Positions 52,340-60,384 of a DNA stretch of 64,000 bases are shown here, piece after piece. The DNA lies in assembly GCF_000685035.1 (NCBI RefSeq), contig NZ_BAYB01000036.1, positions 34,854 through 98,853 of the forward strand, written 5' to 3'. Source of the DNA: Paraburkholderia ferrariae NBRC 106233. GTDB taxonomy: Bacteria > Pseudomonadota > Gammaproteobacteria > Burkholderiales > Burkholderiaceae. The translations under genes were made by a program, and so were the position numbers. Every line of letters begins with the position of its first letter. The stretch's first letter is position 1. The notes below the pieces were generated by a model. It was not told where the DNA came from, did no database searches, and saw nothing but the letters and a program-made list of their open reading frames with translations.

Positions 52340-53015
52340 AATTCGGGGACGAGGAAGACCAACCCACATGGACCGGCAAGTTCGCGACGTTAGTCATCGA
52401 GCGCCCGCATCGAGCAGCAGCATCGGCGGGTCAGCAAGGTGCCAGCGTGGCGCTCCTGAGCCGGTCGCCGGGTCCGTCGAGCCTCGGCGGGATTATGCAG
52501 TCAGCAAGAGAGTTTGAAACCGGGATATTCGATTCGTCATCCTTACTATTAAATTACACGAATACCGGTTTCGTGAATTCAAAGAGGGCCGTGTGCAGGT
52601 AGTACCCGTAGTGATGTGTCGATGGTTCAAGACCGGCGCAACGATAAAGCCCGGCACGAACGCCTGACACTGAAATGGCGGAACATCGTCTGGCCATGTA
52701 CCGAACGAGCCGTCCACTGGGCCGTCGCTGCTCGCATTCCGAGAGCAAGCGGCGTCGGCCCATTTTTACTGGCCTCAAGCCAGTCCGTCTTCCGGGGTCG
52801 CTTTTTACTTCTCTCGAATCGCAAATCAAAACGCTGCTTTTAGCCGCACGCGGTGCAGTGTGCCGTGCAGCGTCTCTTCAACGATGTCACGCATTTTCGT
52901 CGCAACGCCCCCCTGTGGTGGCACGCTCACCGGCAGCAGCAAAGCTGCAACGGTGAACGATGCCAGGCACGGGACGTGCGCTCGACGGATTCTACGATCG
53001 CAAGGCGAAGCAACC
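52340..53015. other. Stretch downstream of the sigma-54 promoter without a recognisable gene
   Basis: All six frames were examined and none shows family-like sequence. One 88-codon frame begins at 52336, two bases before the predicted start of transcription, and has a composition unlike a protein. GC is lower around 52500-52640. An inverted repeat CACGAA/TTCGTG is at 52557-52575. The stretch could be a non-coding transcript, the 5' leader of the small gene at 53016, or the remains of a deleted operon. Confidence 0.4.
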
Positions 53016-53321
53016 ATGATGGGCGAAATCGAACAGGACATGTACGGACAGCAAAAATGCGCGAGCGCCGGAGGAAGACGCAGTGCAACGGGCCGCAGCG
53101 CGAAAACGCCGCCGCCGGGCGAAAGCCCCTATACCGTGAAGAACCTCGACGGTGCCATTGCCCACCTCGAAGTCGCCATTGCCGTGGACGACAACATTGC
53201 GGTCTTCGGCCGGCGCTATTGGCTCGACCGTGTACAGCAGATCGCGCTGACGCCCGGCATCATGCACGCCCAGGCGCGCCGCCTCAAGCGTCTGCTCGAT
53301 CAGTTGATGGGGAACCAGTAG
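53016..53321 (+). CDS. Small hypothetical protein (101 aa)
   Basis: A 101-residue protein starting MMGEIEQDMYGQQKCASAGG. The first 45 residues are polar and low-complexity. The rest (LDGAIAHLEVAIAVDDNIAV; RYWLDRVQQIALTPGIMHAQ; ARRLKRLLDQLM) looks like a folded helical domain. The Shine-Dalgarno is weak (AAGGCGAAGC). No family is recognised. It is the first supported gene downstream of the sigma-54 promoter at 52312, but 680 bp away, so a link is speculative. Confidence 0.55.
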   Translation: MMGEIEQDMYGQQKCASAGGRRSATGRSAKTPPPGESPYTVKNLDGAIAHLEVAIAVDDNIAVFGRRYWLDRVQQIALTPGIMHAQARRLKRLLDQLMGNQ

Positions 53322-53367
53322 CACGCGAGGGCGCGTGCGGTCTCGCTCCCGTCGTGCAGGCGTGCGA

Positions 53368-54072
53368 TCACCACGGCACGACGCGGCCCAGATAGTCGAG
53401 ATAATGCAAGCCCGATCGCCCTTCATAAGCCTCGATCGTGCTCACCAGACCCGGAATGCTTTCGTCGATGCCCAGGCGTGCCTCGGGGCCGCCCATGTCG
53501 GTGCGAACCCATCCCGGCGCCATCAGCAGCAGGGTTCTCGCATCGTCCCGGTGGCGCGCCGCGAAACTGCGCATGAACATGTTCAGCGCGGCCTTGCTGC
53601 CGCGATAGACCTCGTAGTTGCCATTCGTATTGTTGGTCACGCTGCCCTGTCCCGACGACATCACGCCTATCGTTCCGGATAACTGAACGATTTCCGAGAA
53701 CGCCTCGACCACCCGCATGGGACTCAAGGCGTTCGTCACCATCACGCGCACGAACTCCTCGGTCGAGACATCGGCAATCGTTTCGCCGTCGTCGTTCTTG
53801 ACACCGGCATTCACGAACAGCAGATCGATGCGCCGGCTTTCAAGGCGGCCACGCAATGCGGCAACCTGCTCGCGACTGTTGATATCGACCGTTTCCGTTT
53901 CGAGTGCGCCGCCGGAAGACTGCGCGAGTTGCAGCAGTCTCTCCATCGAGCCCGCCCTGCCGGTGGCGATCACGCGCCAGCCGCGCCTGAGGTATTCCTC
54001 GACCATGGCGAAGCCCAGTCCGCGGGAGGCGCCGATCAGAAGCGCGGTCTTTTGTTCAGAGGTGTCTTGCAT
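53368..54072 (-). CDS. SDR-family oxidoreductase
   Basis: A 234-residue short-chain dehydrogenase starting MQDTSEQKTALLIGASRGLG. The cofactor motif GASRGLG and the active-site Tyr-x3-Lys (VYRGSKAALN) are intact, unlike three other SDR proteins in this window. It reads as the C-factor/sniffer-like SDR group. It is divergent from a LysR gene, with a tandem 12-bp repeat in the gap, and may be its target. The substrate is unknown. Confidence 0.88.
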   Translation of the reverse strand: MQDTSEQKTALLIGASRGLGFAMVEEYLRRGWRVIATGRAGSMERLLQLAQSSGGALETETVDINSREQVAALRGRLESRRIDLLFVNAGVKNDDGETIADVSTEEFVRVMVTNALSPMRVVEAFSEIVQLSGTIGVMSSGQGSVTNNTNGNYEVYRGSKAALNMFMRSFAARHRDDARTLLLMAPGWVRTDMGGPEARLGIDESIPGLVSTIEAYEGRSGLHYLDYLGRVVPW

Positions 54073-54090
54073 GGGTCATATCCTGTCAAT

Positions 54091-54126
54091 GAGGCTGAAA
54101 GCAAGGCCGAAAGCGAGGCTGAAAGC
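54091..54126. repeat. Three tandem 12-bp repeats
   Basis: GAGGCTGAAAGC, AAGGCCGAAAGC and GAGGCTGAAAGC are contiguous (54091-54102, 54103-54114, 54115-54126). They begin 19 bp before the SDR start codon at 54072, within its presumed leader or promoter. It could be a regulatory repeat or a simple slippage product. Confidence 0.7.
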
Positions 54127-54233
54127 CGACACGGAAAATATATCGACGCACCGTCCACAGCGGAAGGCGCGCCGGCTGCATGGATACCTTGCTCCGAACG
54201 CCATGTGCCAATGTGGCCATGTTAGGATCGGGC

Positions 54234-55163
54234 ATGTCCGAACCCGACTTGAATCTGCTGATTGCGCTCGATGTATTGCTTGCCGACGGCAGCGTGGTCG
54301 GCGCCGCGCATCGGCTGGGCCTGAGCACCTCGGCCATGAGCCGGACCCTGACCCGCCTGCGCGAAGCGACGGGCGACCCGTTGCTCGTTCGCGCAGGCCG
54401 CCACATGGTGTTGACGCCCCACGCAGAAGCCCTGCGCCAACGCACGCGCCACGCAGTCGACGAAGCGCGAGCCCTGCTTCAGCCCTCGGCAGCCGAGCCC
54501 GACTTCCCCACCTTGCAGCGAACCTTCACACTGCGCACCAACGAGGGCTTCGTCGAAGCCTTCGGCGCTGCGCTCATCGCCGCCGCAACGGCCATCGCGC
54601 CACTCGTACGCGTGCGTTTCGCCCCCAAGACCGAAAAGACCGCCGCGCATTTGCGCGACGGTTCGGCCGACCTCGAAATCGGCGTGCTCAGTGAAATGGG
54701 CCCGGAAATCCGCGTGCAGGCGTTATTCCGCGACCGCTTCCTGGGTGTGGTCAGACAGGGCCATCCGCTCGAGCGGGACGGCAACATCACGGCAGAACGC
54801 TATGCATCGTTCGGTCACGTAGTAGCCGCGCGCCATGGCGACGGCAGCGGCCCCGTGGATGAAGCGCTGGCAACGCTGGGGCTGGAAAGAAGCATCGTCG
54901 CGGTGGTGCCGAGCTTTCATACGGCGCTGGCCGTGGCACGCGCTTCCGATCTGATTGCGCTGGTGCCCGCATCTTTTCTGGGCCATGCCCCCGATGATCG
55001 GGCATCGCCGCTCTCGGCCGGCATCCACCCGTTCGAGCTTCCCGTGACAACGGGCACCATTACCGTATCGCAGATGTGGCATCCGCGCCTCGAGGTCGAT
55101 CCCGTTCATCGCTGGCTCAGGCAACTCGTTCTCAACGTCTGCCGCCAAAGGGTGCCGCTGTGA
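54234..55163 (+). CDS. LysR-family regulator
   Basis: A 309-residue LysR regulator starting MSEPDLNLLIALDVLLADGS. The winged helix includes VVGAAHRLGLSTSAMSRTLT and the RLREATGDPLLVRAGRHMVL segment of the NahR/NodD-like branch. The ATG at 54234 is chosen; five codons upstream is another ATG. Its stop overlaps the GTG start of a CadD-like gene by 4 bp, so the pair is translationally coupled. It is also divergent from an SDR gene. Either or both may be targets. Confidence 0.87.
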   Translation: MSEPDLNLLIALDVLLADGSVVGAAHRLGLSTSAMSRTLTRLREATGDPLLVRAGRHMVLTPHAEALRQRTRHAVDEARALLQPSAAEPDFPTLQRTFTLRTNEGFVEAFGAALIAAATAIAPLVRVRFAPKTEKTAAHLRDGSADLEIGVLSEMGPEIRVQALFRDRFLGVVRQGHPLERDGNITAERYASFGHVVAARHGDGSGPVDEALATLGLERSIVAVVPSFHTALAVARASDLIALVPASFLGHAPDDRASPLSAGIHPFELPVTTGTITVSQMWHPRLEVDPVHRWLRQLVLNVCRQRVPL

Positions 55164-55747
55164 GCGGCTACGGGTCCACGATCGCACTCACTGTCGCGAT
55201 CTTCGTGAGCGCGAGCATCGACGATTTCATGTTTCTCGTCTGCCTGTTGACAGGCGCGAGAACCCGGCCTTATGGGGTGATGCTGGCCAAGTTCGTGAAC
55301 GCTTCGGTGGTTGTCGCGTGCGCCGCGGTGCTGGCCGCCGTGCTGGCAAGCAGCGCGGCAAAAATCGGCAACGCGTTGCTCGTGGGCAGCGTGCCGCTTG
55401 CCCTGGGTCTCTACCGGCTCGTTCAGGCGAGGCTCAGTCCCAGGAATGTCGCTCCTGCGCAGCAGGAGCCTCTGGCCGGCGAATCGTTCTGGCGCTGCTT
55501 TGTCGTGTTCGGCGCCGGCAGTCTCGACAATGTCGCCGCCTACACGTCGTTATTCGCCGCCAGCGCGGCGTCCGTTGCGGCCACAAGCATGGCGACGATT
55601 CTTGCCCTGACTGTCGTGCTGTGCGGCGCGGCCTGGCTCGTCGTCACGCAGCAGTGGCGCATCTTCCGCAGTGCGTGGCGGCTGGACGGCTTCGTGCCTT
55701 ATCTTTTGATCGGCCTCGGCATTCGTGCGATCGCCGCCGCGCATTGA
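55160..55747 (+). CDS. CadD-like cadmium resistance transporter family protein
   Basis: A 195-residue integral membrane protein with about five or six helices, starting at GTG 55160 (VSGYGSTIALTVAIFVSASI). The first helix pattern SASIDDFMFLVCLL resembles the NIDD motif of CadD/Cad-family transporters, and GAGSLDNVAAYTSLF repeats that pattern in the second half. Family members were linked to cadmium or cation efflux; the substrate here is not proven. It is coupled to the LysR gene by a GTGA overlap, with AAAGGG upstream as Shine-Dalgarno. Confidence 0.72.
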   Translation: MSGYGSTIALTVAIFVSASIDDFMFLVCLLTGARTRPYGVMLAKFVNASVVVACAAVLAAVLASSAAKIGNALLVGSVPLALGLYRLVQARLSPRNVAPAQQEPLAGESFWRCFVVFGAGSLDNVAAYTSLFAASAASVAATSMATILALTVVLCGAAWLVVTQQWRIFRSAWRLDGFVPYLLIGLGIRAIAAAH

Positions 55748-55810
55748 CGGGTTTGCAGGTTGCGGGCCGGACTCGCTCCGGCCACGCGCCGCGCGCCACG
55801 TTACGTCCCG

Positions 55811-56362
55811 TTACGCCGCTTTCGCCAGTTCCGCCTCGATAGCCGCCACGAGCGCCGGATCGTCCGCCGCCACGTTCGGTGCGAATCGCGCCACGACTTT
55901 GCCCTCGCGGTTCACGAGAAACTTCTCGAAGTTCCATAGCACGTCGGGCGCCGGATTGGGTGCGATGCCATAGCCCTTCAGCCGTTCGCGGAACGGCCCG
56001 TCGCCGGTGGCCTGCGGCTGGGCATGGGTCAGCGTGTGATAGAGCGGGTGCTGATCCTCGCCCACCACCGAGATCTTCGAGAACAACGGAAATTTCACAC
56101 CATAGTTAGCAGTGCAAAATTCCTCGATCTCGACATCCGATCCCGGCTCCTGGCCCTTGAAGTTGTTGGCCGGAAACGCCAGCACTTCGAACCCGCGCTC
56201 GCGCTTGTCTTCGTAGAGCGATTCGAGCCCTTCGTACTGCGGGGTCAGCCCGCACTTCGACGCCACGTTCACCACCAGCAGCACCTTGCCTTCGAAACGC
56301 CGCAGCGTGGCAGGCGTGCCGTCTATTGCGTTCACCGGAATGTCGTAAATCGCCGTGCTCAT
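55811..56362 (-). CDS. Glutathione peroxidase family (thiol peroxidase) protein
   Basis: A 183-residue thioredoxin-fold peroxidase starting MSTAIYDIPVNAIDGTPATL. The active-site Cys is in VNVASKCGLTPQYEGLESLY, with Gln-containing AFPANNFKGQEPG and the WNFEKFLV motif (Trp, Asn) completing the tetrad; it is the Cys, not Sec, form. It reduces hydrogen peroxide and lipid peroxides, usually with thioredoxin as reductant. The ATG at 56362 was chosen for fit with the family. Length is normal. Confidence 0.92.
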   Translation of the reverse strand: MSTAIYDIPVNAIDGTPATLRRFEGKVLLVVNVASKCGLTPQYEGLESLYEDKRERGFEVLAFPANNFKGQEPGSDVEIEEFCTANYGVKFPLFSKISVVGEDQHPLYHTLTHAQPQATGDGPFRERLKGYGIAPNPAPDVLWNFEKFLVNREGKVVARFAPNVAADDPALVAAIEAELAKAA

Positions 56363-56631
56363 GTTCGTCTGTCCTGTTGAGTTAGGGGGGTGAAGCAAGC
56401 GCTCCGCCACGCTCGCGCGACAATCCGCGAGATACGAAAACCGGCAGCGTCATTCAGTTCGCGGTTGCGCGAGCAGATTCGTTTGAAGAAACCGAGCATC
56501 AAGGCGGGTTGCCGCTCGAACAACTCTAGCATGGTAGCCCACAGAATGTGGAAGAGCTCGCTCGTGCCATACGCGTGCGTATCGCACCGGAACTCCTTCC
56601 GGTCGAGCAGCGAAAATTCTGCAATCACCAC
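56359..56631 (-). CDS. Possible small protein or gene remnant (90 aa)
   Basis: A 90-codon frame (start GTG near 56631) reads VIAEFSLLDRKEFRCDTHAY, then SELFHILWATMLELFERQPA with good third-position GC, and looks like genuine or recently genuine coding sequence. It ends 4 bp into the glutathione peroxidase start. No family is recognised and no clear Shine-Dalgarno is present. The remainder of the 56363-56814 gap shows no other gene; it should contain the promoter of the EamA gene at 56815. Confidence 0.38.
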   Translation of the reverse strand: MVIAEFSLLDRKEFRCDTHAYGTSELFHILWATMLELFERQPALMLGFFKRICSRNRELNDAAGFRISRIVARAWRSACFTPLTQQDRRT

Positions 56632-56814
56632 GACTTCAAGGTAGGCCCTCGCGAGGGAAGGGAAAACCGATAGTCGATCATGCCCGAGCCACCCATTTCA
56701 TTCGATATTTCAGCCCGACCCGAAACGTTCGTACCCACGTCGCGCTCATACTTCGGCACGCTCGCGCATGAAGGCCGCGCGAACCTCATCCCATTCCCTC
56801 AGGCAGAGGAGCCC

Positions 56815-57744
56815 ATGAGCGGCAACCCCGGCACGGCATCTCCACGTCACAACGCTATCGTCGATCTGCTTTTGCTGCTGACGTTATCGACCCTCTGGGG
56901 CGCGTCGTACACCTTCATAAGGATCGGTGTCACGACGATTCCTCCCATCACGTTCATGGCGGCGCGAACCTTCATTGCGGGCATGCTGCTTGTAGTCTGG
57001 ATGAGCCTGCGCGGCGCGAGGCTACCCCGCGACCCGGCCCTGTGGCGGCGCTTTCTCGTGCAGGCGTTCCTGAACAGCGTGGTGCCCTTTACGCTCATCG
57101 CCTGGGCCGAGCGTTCGGTCGAGGCGGGTCTCGCCACCATCCTCAACTCGACCTCTCCGGTGCTCGCGTTCCTGGGCACCTGGCTCATCACGCGCCACGA
57201 GAAAGTAACCGCACGCAAGCTGCTGGGCGTCGTCGCCGGGCTTGCCGGAACCTGCCTCGTGGTGGGCGCCAGTGCATTCGAAGGACTGGGCCGGCAACTC
57301 GTGCCGCAACTGGCCATCGTGGCCGCCACGGTCTGCTACGCGGGGGCAGCGCTCTATGGGCGCGCTTTCAAAGGCATGCCTGCCGCCGTCCCCTCCGCGG
57401 GTTCGCTGCTCGCGGGAACGGTGCTGCTCACGCCCATCAGCCTTGTCGTCGATCATCCGTGGACGCTGACTCCCTCGCTACATTCGGTGCTGGCACTCAT
57501 GGGACTCGCCGTATTCTCCACAGCACTGGCTTTCCTCGTCTATTTCCGGCTCATTCAAACCTTGGGATCGGTGGGCACCACCGCTCAGGCTTATTTAAGA
57601 GTCCCAATTGGTGTGGGAATCAGCATGGCCTTTCTGGGCGAAACGCTGTCGCCGTCGGCATGGGCAGGACTCGCGTGCGTCGTTGCCGGGGTCGCCGCCA
57701 TGACCCTACCCGCACCGAGACCGCGAACCGAAGCCGCCGCCTGA
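56815..57744 (+). CDS. EamA/DMT-family transporter
   Basis: A 309-residue, ten-helix transporter starting MSGNPGTASPRHNAIVDLLL. The EamA repeats are visible (TLWGASYTFIRIGVTTIPPI in the first, ALMGLAVFSTALAFLVYFRL in the second). It probably exports a metabolite or drug. The ATG at 56815 follows GAGGAGCC; the frame is open further upstream but lacks membrane segments there. It stands alone. No regulator is adjacent. Confidence 0.88.
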   Translation: MSGNPGTASPRHNAIVDLLLLLTLSTLWGASYTFIRIGVTTIPPITFMAARTFIAGMLLVVWMSLRGARLPRDPALWRRFLVQAFLNSVVPFTLIAWAERSVEAGLATILNSTSPVLAFLGTWLITRHEKVTARKLLGVVAGLAGTCLVVGASAFEGLGRQLVPQLAIVAATVCYAGAALYGRAFKGMPAAVPSAGSLLAGTVLLTPISLVVDHPWTLTPSLHSVLALMGLAVFSTALAFLVYFRLIQTLGSVGTTAQAYLRVPIGVGISMAFLGETLSPSAWAGLACVVAGVAAMTLPAPRPRTEAAA

Positions 57745-57812
57745 TTACACGCGTAATTTGACGTAAACGTTCAGCATGCTTGCCGTTAGCTGCGATGGGC
57801 AGAATCGCTCCC

Positions 57813-58949
57813 ATGAGCAGATTTCACGGCCGTATCCACACCTTTGCGCGCGCCCTGCCGCGGCTCGCGCTCAAGCCGCTGCGGCGCAAGCCCGCTGCGC
57901 TGCCGGCGCGCATTCTGATTGCGCAACACATGCTGTTGGGCGACGCGCTGCTGCTGGCCGCCTTGATGGCGAAACTGCGCGCGCTGTACCCCGAGGCACA
58001 GATCGTGTTGGCCTGCCCGAAAGCGATGGCGCCGCTCTACGCGAAGCACCCCTTCGGCGTCGATGCGCTTGCCTTCGACCCGCGCGACAGCGCCTCCGTG
58101 CAGCGTGTGCTGGCTTCGGGCCCCTACGATCTAGGCATCGTGGCGGGCGACAATCGTTACAGCTGGCTTGCACTCGCGGCGGGTTGCCGCTGGATCGTCG
58201 CGCATGCGGGCGACCGCCCGGCATGGAAAAACTGGCCAGTTGACGAGCCGATGCGGTATCCCGCTGCGCCGGCCGCCTGGGCGGATATGGCGGCGGGACT
58301 CGTGGAGGGTCCGGCGCCGCGGCCGTATCGTCCAACCGACTGGCCCGCGCCGCAGGCGAGCACAACCCTCCCGGCCGAGTTGCACAAAAAGCCTTATATC
58401 GTGCTGCATCCCGGCGCGAGCAGTACGGTCAAACGCTGGCCCGCCGAACGCTGGCGCGAGATTGCGGCGCGTGTCGAGGCCGATGGCTATCTGCCCGTGT
58501 GGAGCGGCGGTCCGGGCGAAGCCGGACTCGTCGACGAGATCGCCCCGGATCCGGCACAACCCAATCTGGCGGGACGCTACGGCCTCGCCGACATGTGGCA
58601 CCTCTTGAGCGGCGCGCGCGCCCTGGTGTGCCCGGATACCGGCATCGCCCACCTCGCGCGCCTCGTGGGTGTGCCCACCGTTGCGCTGTTCGGCCCCGGC
58701 AATCCGCTGATTCACGGGGCGGGCCGCTATTGGCAGGACGCGCCGTTCATCGCGCTGGCCGCGGAAGTGCCTTGCCGCGACCATGTCACGCTGTTCCGGC
58801 GCCCCGTTACGTGGGTGCGCCGCTGCAGCCGCAGCGAGGCGACCTGCCTCGCCTGGCGCGACGGCCACGCCGGCTGCATGACCGGCAACTCCGTGGAGGC
58901 CGTCTATCGCGCGCTGCAGGACATGCTGGCGCTCGCAGCGGTGCACTGA
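57813..58949 (+). CDS. Glycosyltransferase family 9 (LPS heptosyltransferase-like)
   Basis: A 378-residue GT9 enzyme. The N-terminal Rossmann half has ILIAQHMLLGDALLLAALMA, the heptosyltransferase-type GD motif. The C-terminal half has VLHPGASSTVKRWPAERWRE and DTGIAHLARLVGVPTVALFG, with GPGNP as the nucleotide-sugar-binding end. Such proteins add heptose or related sugars to lipopolysaccharide core at the cytoplasmic face of the inner membrane. In-frame ATGs at 57795 and 57813 are both possible, without a clear Shine-Dalgarno. No other LPS genes are nearby. Confidence 0.85.
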   Translation: MSRFHGRIHTFARALPRLALKPLRRKPAALPARILIAQHMLLGDALLLAALMAKLRALYPEAQIVLACPKAMAPLYAKHPFGVDALAFDPRDSASVQRVLASGPYDLGIVAGDNRYSWLALAAGCRWIVAHAGDRPAWKNWPVDEPMRYPAAPAAWADMAAGLVEGPAPRPYRPTDWPAPQASTTLPAELHKKPYIVLHPGASSTVKRWPAERWREIAARVEADGYLPVWSGGPGEAGLVDEIAPDPAQPNLAGRYGLADMWHLLSGARALVCPDTGIAHLARLVGVPTVALFGPGNPLIHGAGRYWQDAPFIALAAEVPCRDHVTLFRRPVTWVRRCSRSEATCLAWRDGHAGCMTGNSVEAVYRALQDMLALAAVH

Positions 58950-58971
58950 TCTTGCGGGATCAGGCGCACGT

Positions 58972-59184
58972 CTAAAGCGTGATGCAATATGAGCGAGCGG
59001 CAAGGGCACGGGGCGCGCATTCGCTGCGCACACAGGGCGTATGGAAGTGAAAGAAAATCTCCATGCCGCCCGGGCCCGGCATGAGCGGCAGCAGGGTCGG
59101 CGATGTGCCGGCGCTTTCCCAACTCCAGTAACGGTCGATGAACGGTCGCAGCGCAATATCGGGCAGGCGCTGATCGATACGCAT
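58972..59184 (-). pseudogene. Truncated N-terminal fragment of an AraC-type regulator
   Basis: A 70-codon frame starting MRIDQRLPDIALRPFIDRYW, then SWESAGTSPTLLPLMPGPGG, reads as the extreme N-terminus of an AraC-family regulator (the ALRPFIDRYW segment is typical). It stops in SYCITL, far short of the DNA-binding domain. It begins 11 bp after the HAD gene on the same strand. It is either a 3'-deleted gene or a short remnant; a function is unlikely. Confidence 0.62.
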
Positions 59185-59195
59185 GATTGTTGTGG

Positions 59196-59849
59196 CTACA
59201 TCCGCTGCACGATCCCGGCCAGTTCTCCAATGTGTTGCGTCACCGACTGCTTGCCCAGGCGCGACCAGCCATCGAACGAAGTCGTGCCGCTCACCGCGCC
59301 GACAAACGGAATACCGGCCTGCTCCGCCGCGAGTGCATCGACGGCATGATCGCCCACATAGATTGCAGCGTCCGCGGGCAAGCCCAGCCGCGCGAGGGCG
59401 CAGACGAGCCCTTCGGGATCGGGCTTGTGCCGTGCGACGTCCTCGCCGCCCACGATCACATCGGCATGCGACTGCAGGCCCGCGACGGCGAGAATCGCTT
59501 CGATGCGATAGCGGAACTTGCTCGAAACGATACCGATGGCGATTCCCCACTCGCGCAGGCTGGCAAAAAGATCGGGCACTTCAGGATAGATACGTGTGGA
59601 CGCAACCATCACTTCGTCGGCCCGCTCGACGAAATAGCGTGCAAACGCGTCCGCGCGCGCCGGTTCGTCCTCGCCGGTCAGCGTGCGAAACATGGCGGGC
59701 AGCGCCAGTCCGATCACGCCACGAATCTGTTCGGGCGGCACGGGCGGGCAGTCGAGCCGCCGCAGCGCGTGCGCCGTGCAATCGGCGATGCCCGCGGACG
59801 AATCGGCCAGCGTGAGATCGAAATCGAACAGGACAGCGCGAACAGGCAT
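59196..59849 (-). CDS. HAD-superfamily phosphatase (phosphoglycolate-phosphatase-like)
   Basis: A 217-residue HAD hydrolase starting MPVRAVLFDFDLTLADSSAG. Motif I is DFDLT (nucleophile Asp and acid Asp), motif II is Ser in GIVSSKF, motif III Lys in ARHKPDPEGL, and motif IV is VGDHAVDALAA. It most resembles the Gph/PGP subfamily with an alpha-helical cap (about residues 20-85). The substrate is unknown; phosphoglycolate or a sugar phosphate is plausible. Length and motifs are normal. Confidence 0.87.
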   Translation of the reverse strand: MPVRAVLFDFDLTLADSSAGIADCTAHALRRLDCPPVPPEQIRGVIGLALPAMFRTLTGEDEPARADAFARYFVERADEVMVASTRIYPEVPDLFASLREWGIAIGIVSSKFRYRIEAILAVAGLQSHADVIVGGEDVARHKPDPEGLVCALARLGLPADAAIYVGDHAVDALAAEQAGIPFVGAVSGTTSFDGWSRLGKQSVTQHIGELAGIVQRM

Positions 59850-59940
59850 CGACGGACTCCGTTAAATGACGAGGCGCCCCTGCGACGCCCGGCAAGCGAT
59901 ATCGTTGAGCCCGCAATCATGACGCGAAGCGGGCGGTGGG

Positions 59941-60300
59941 TCATTCAGACTGATCGCGTTCGGCCGCCTCGAATCCGGCCGGGTCGCGCGAGGCCCATTG
60001 ACCGGCCCAGGCAAGCAACGGCTGCAGCGCCGCTTCGAGCCGCCGGCCTTCGGCCGTCATGCGGTAGCCACCCTCGCCGTGCTCCACGAGCCCGGAGGCT
60101 CTGAGTTCCGCCAACCGCGTATTGAGCAGGCGCGCGTTGGTGCCGCACGCTTCCTGAAGCGCGCGAAACGTCAGTGCCTCGCCGCGCAACTCCCAGAGTA
60201 TGCGCAGCGCGGTGCGGCGCCCGAGCAGATCCAGCACGACCATGATGGGTCGCCCGGTCTTCGAGCCCCGCGCGGACTGTCCGATCTTTGGAATCTTCAT
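59941..60300 (-). CDS. HxlR-family regulator
   Basis: A 119-residue winged-helix regulator starting MKIPKIGQSARGSKTGRPIM. The HxlR core is LDLLGRRTALRILWELRGEA, then LTFRALQEACGTNARLLNTR and LVEHGEGGYRMTAEGRRLEA. It lacks the conserved early Cys of redox-sensing members. Its start codon is directly beside an inverted repeat and a -10 box, so the transcript may be nearly leaderless. It is divergent from a carboxymuconolactone-type gene. A second copy of the same operator and promoter precedes an MFS gene 22.5 kb away. Confidence 0.85.
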   Translation of the reverse strand: MKIPKIGQSARGSKTGRPIMVVLDLLGRRTALRILWELRGEALTFRALQEACGTNARLLNTRLAELRASGLVEHGEGGYRMTAEGRRLEAALQPLLAWAGQWASRDPAGFEAAERDQSE

Positions 60301-60336
60301 GCTTTACTTTTTAAAGCAAAATACCCAGGCTGTCAA
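60301..60336 (-). promoter_or_regulatory. HxlR promoter with overlapping inverted repeat
   Basis: GCTTTACTTTTTAAAGC (60301-60317) touches the HxlR start codon. On the minus strand -35 TTGACA (60331-60336) and -10 TAAAAA (60308-60313) are exactly 17 bp apart. Predicted transcription starts around 60300-60302, at the start codon. The same elements occur at 37804-37839. Confidence 0.78.
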
Positions 60337-60384
60337 TCGGCACCCACCTTGCCGCCGACTTCGATGCAGAGGAGTTCATATCCT

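Noticed and set aside
52336..52602. 88-codon open frame right after the sigma-54 promoter
   Set aside because: Its ATG lies two bases before the predicted transcription start and its translation resembles no protein; it is not supported as a gene.
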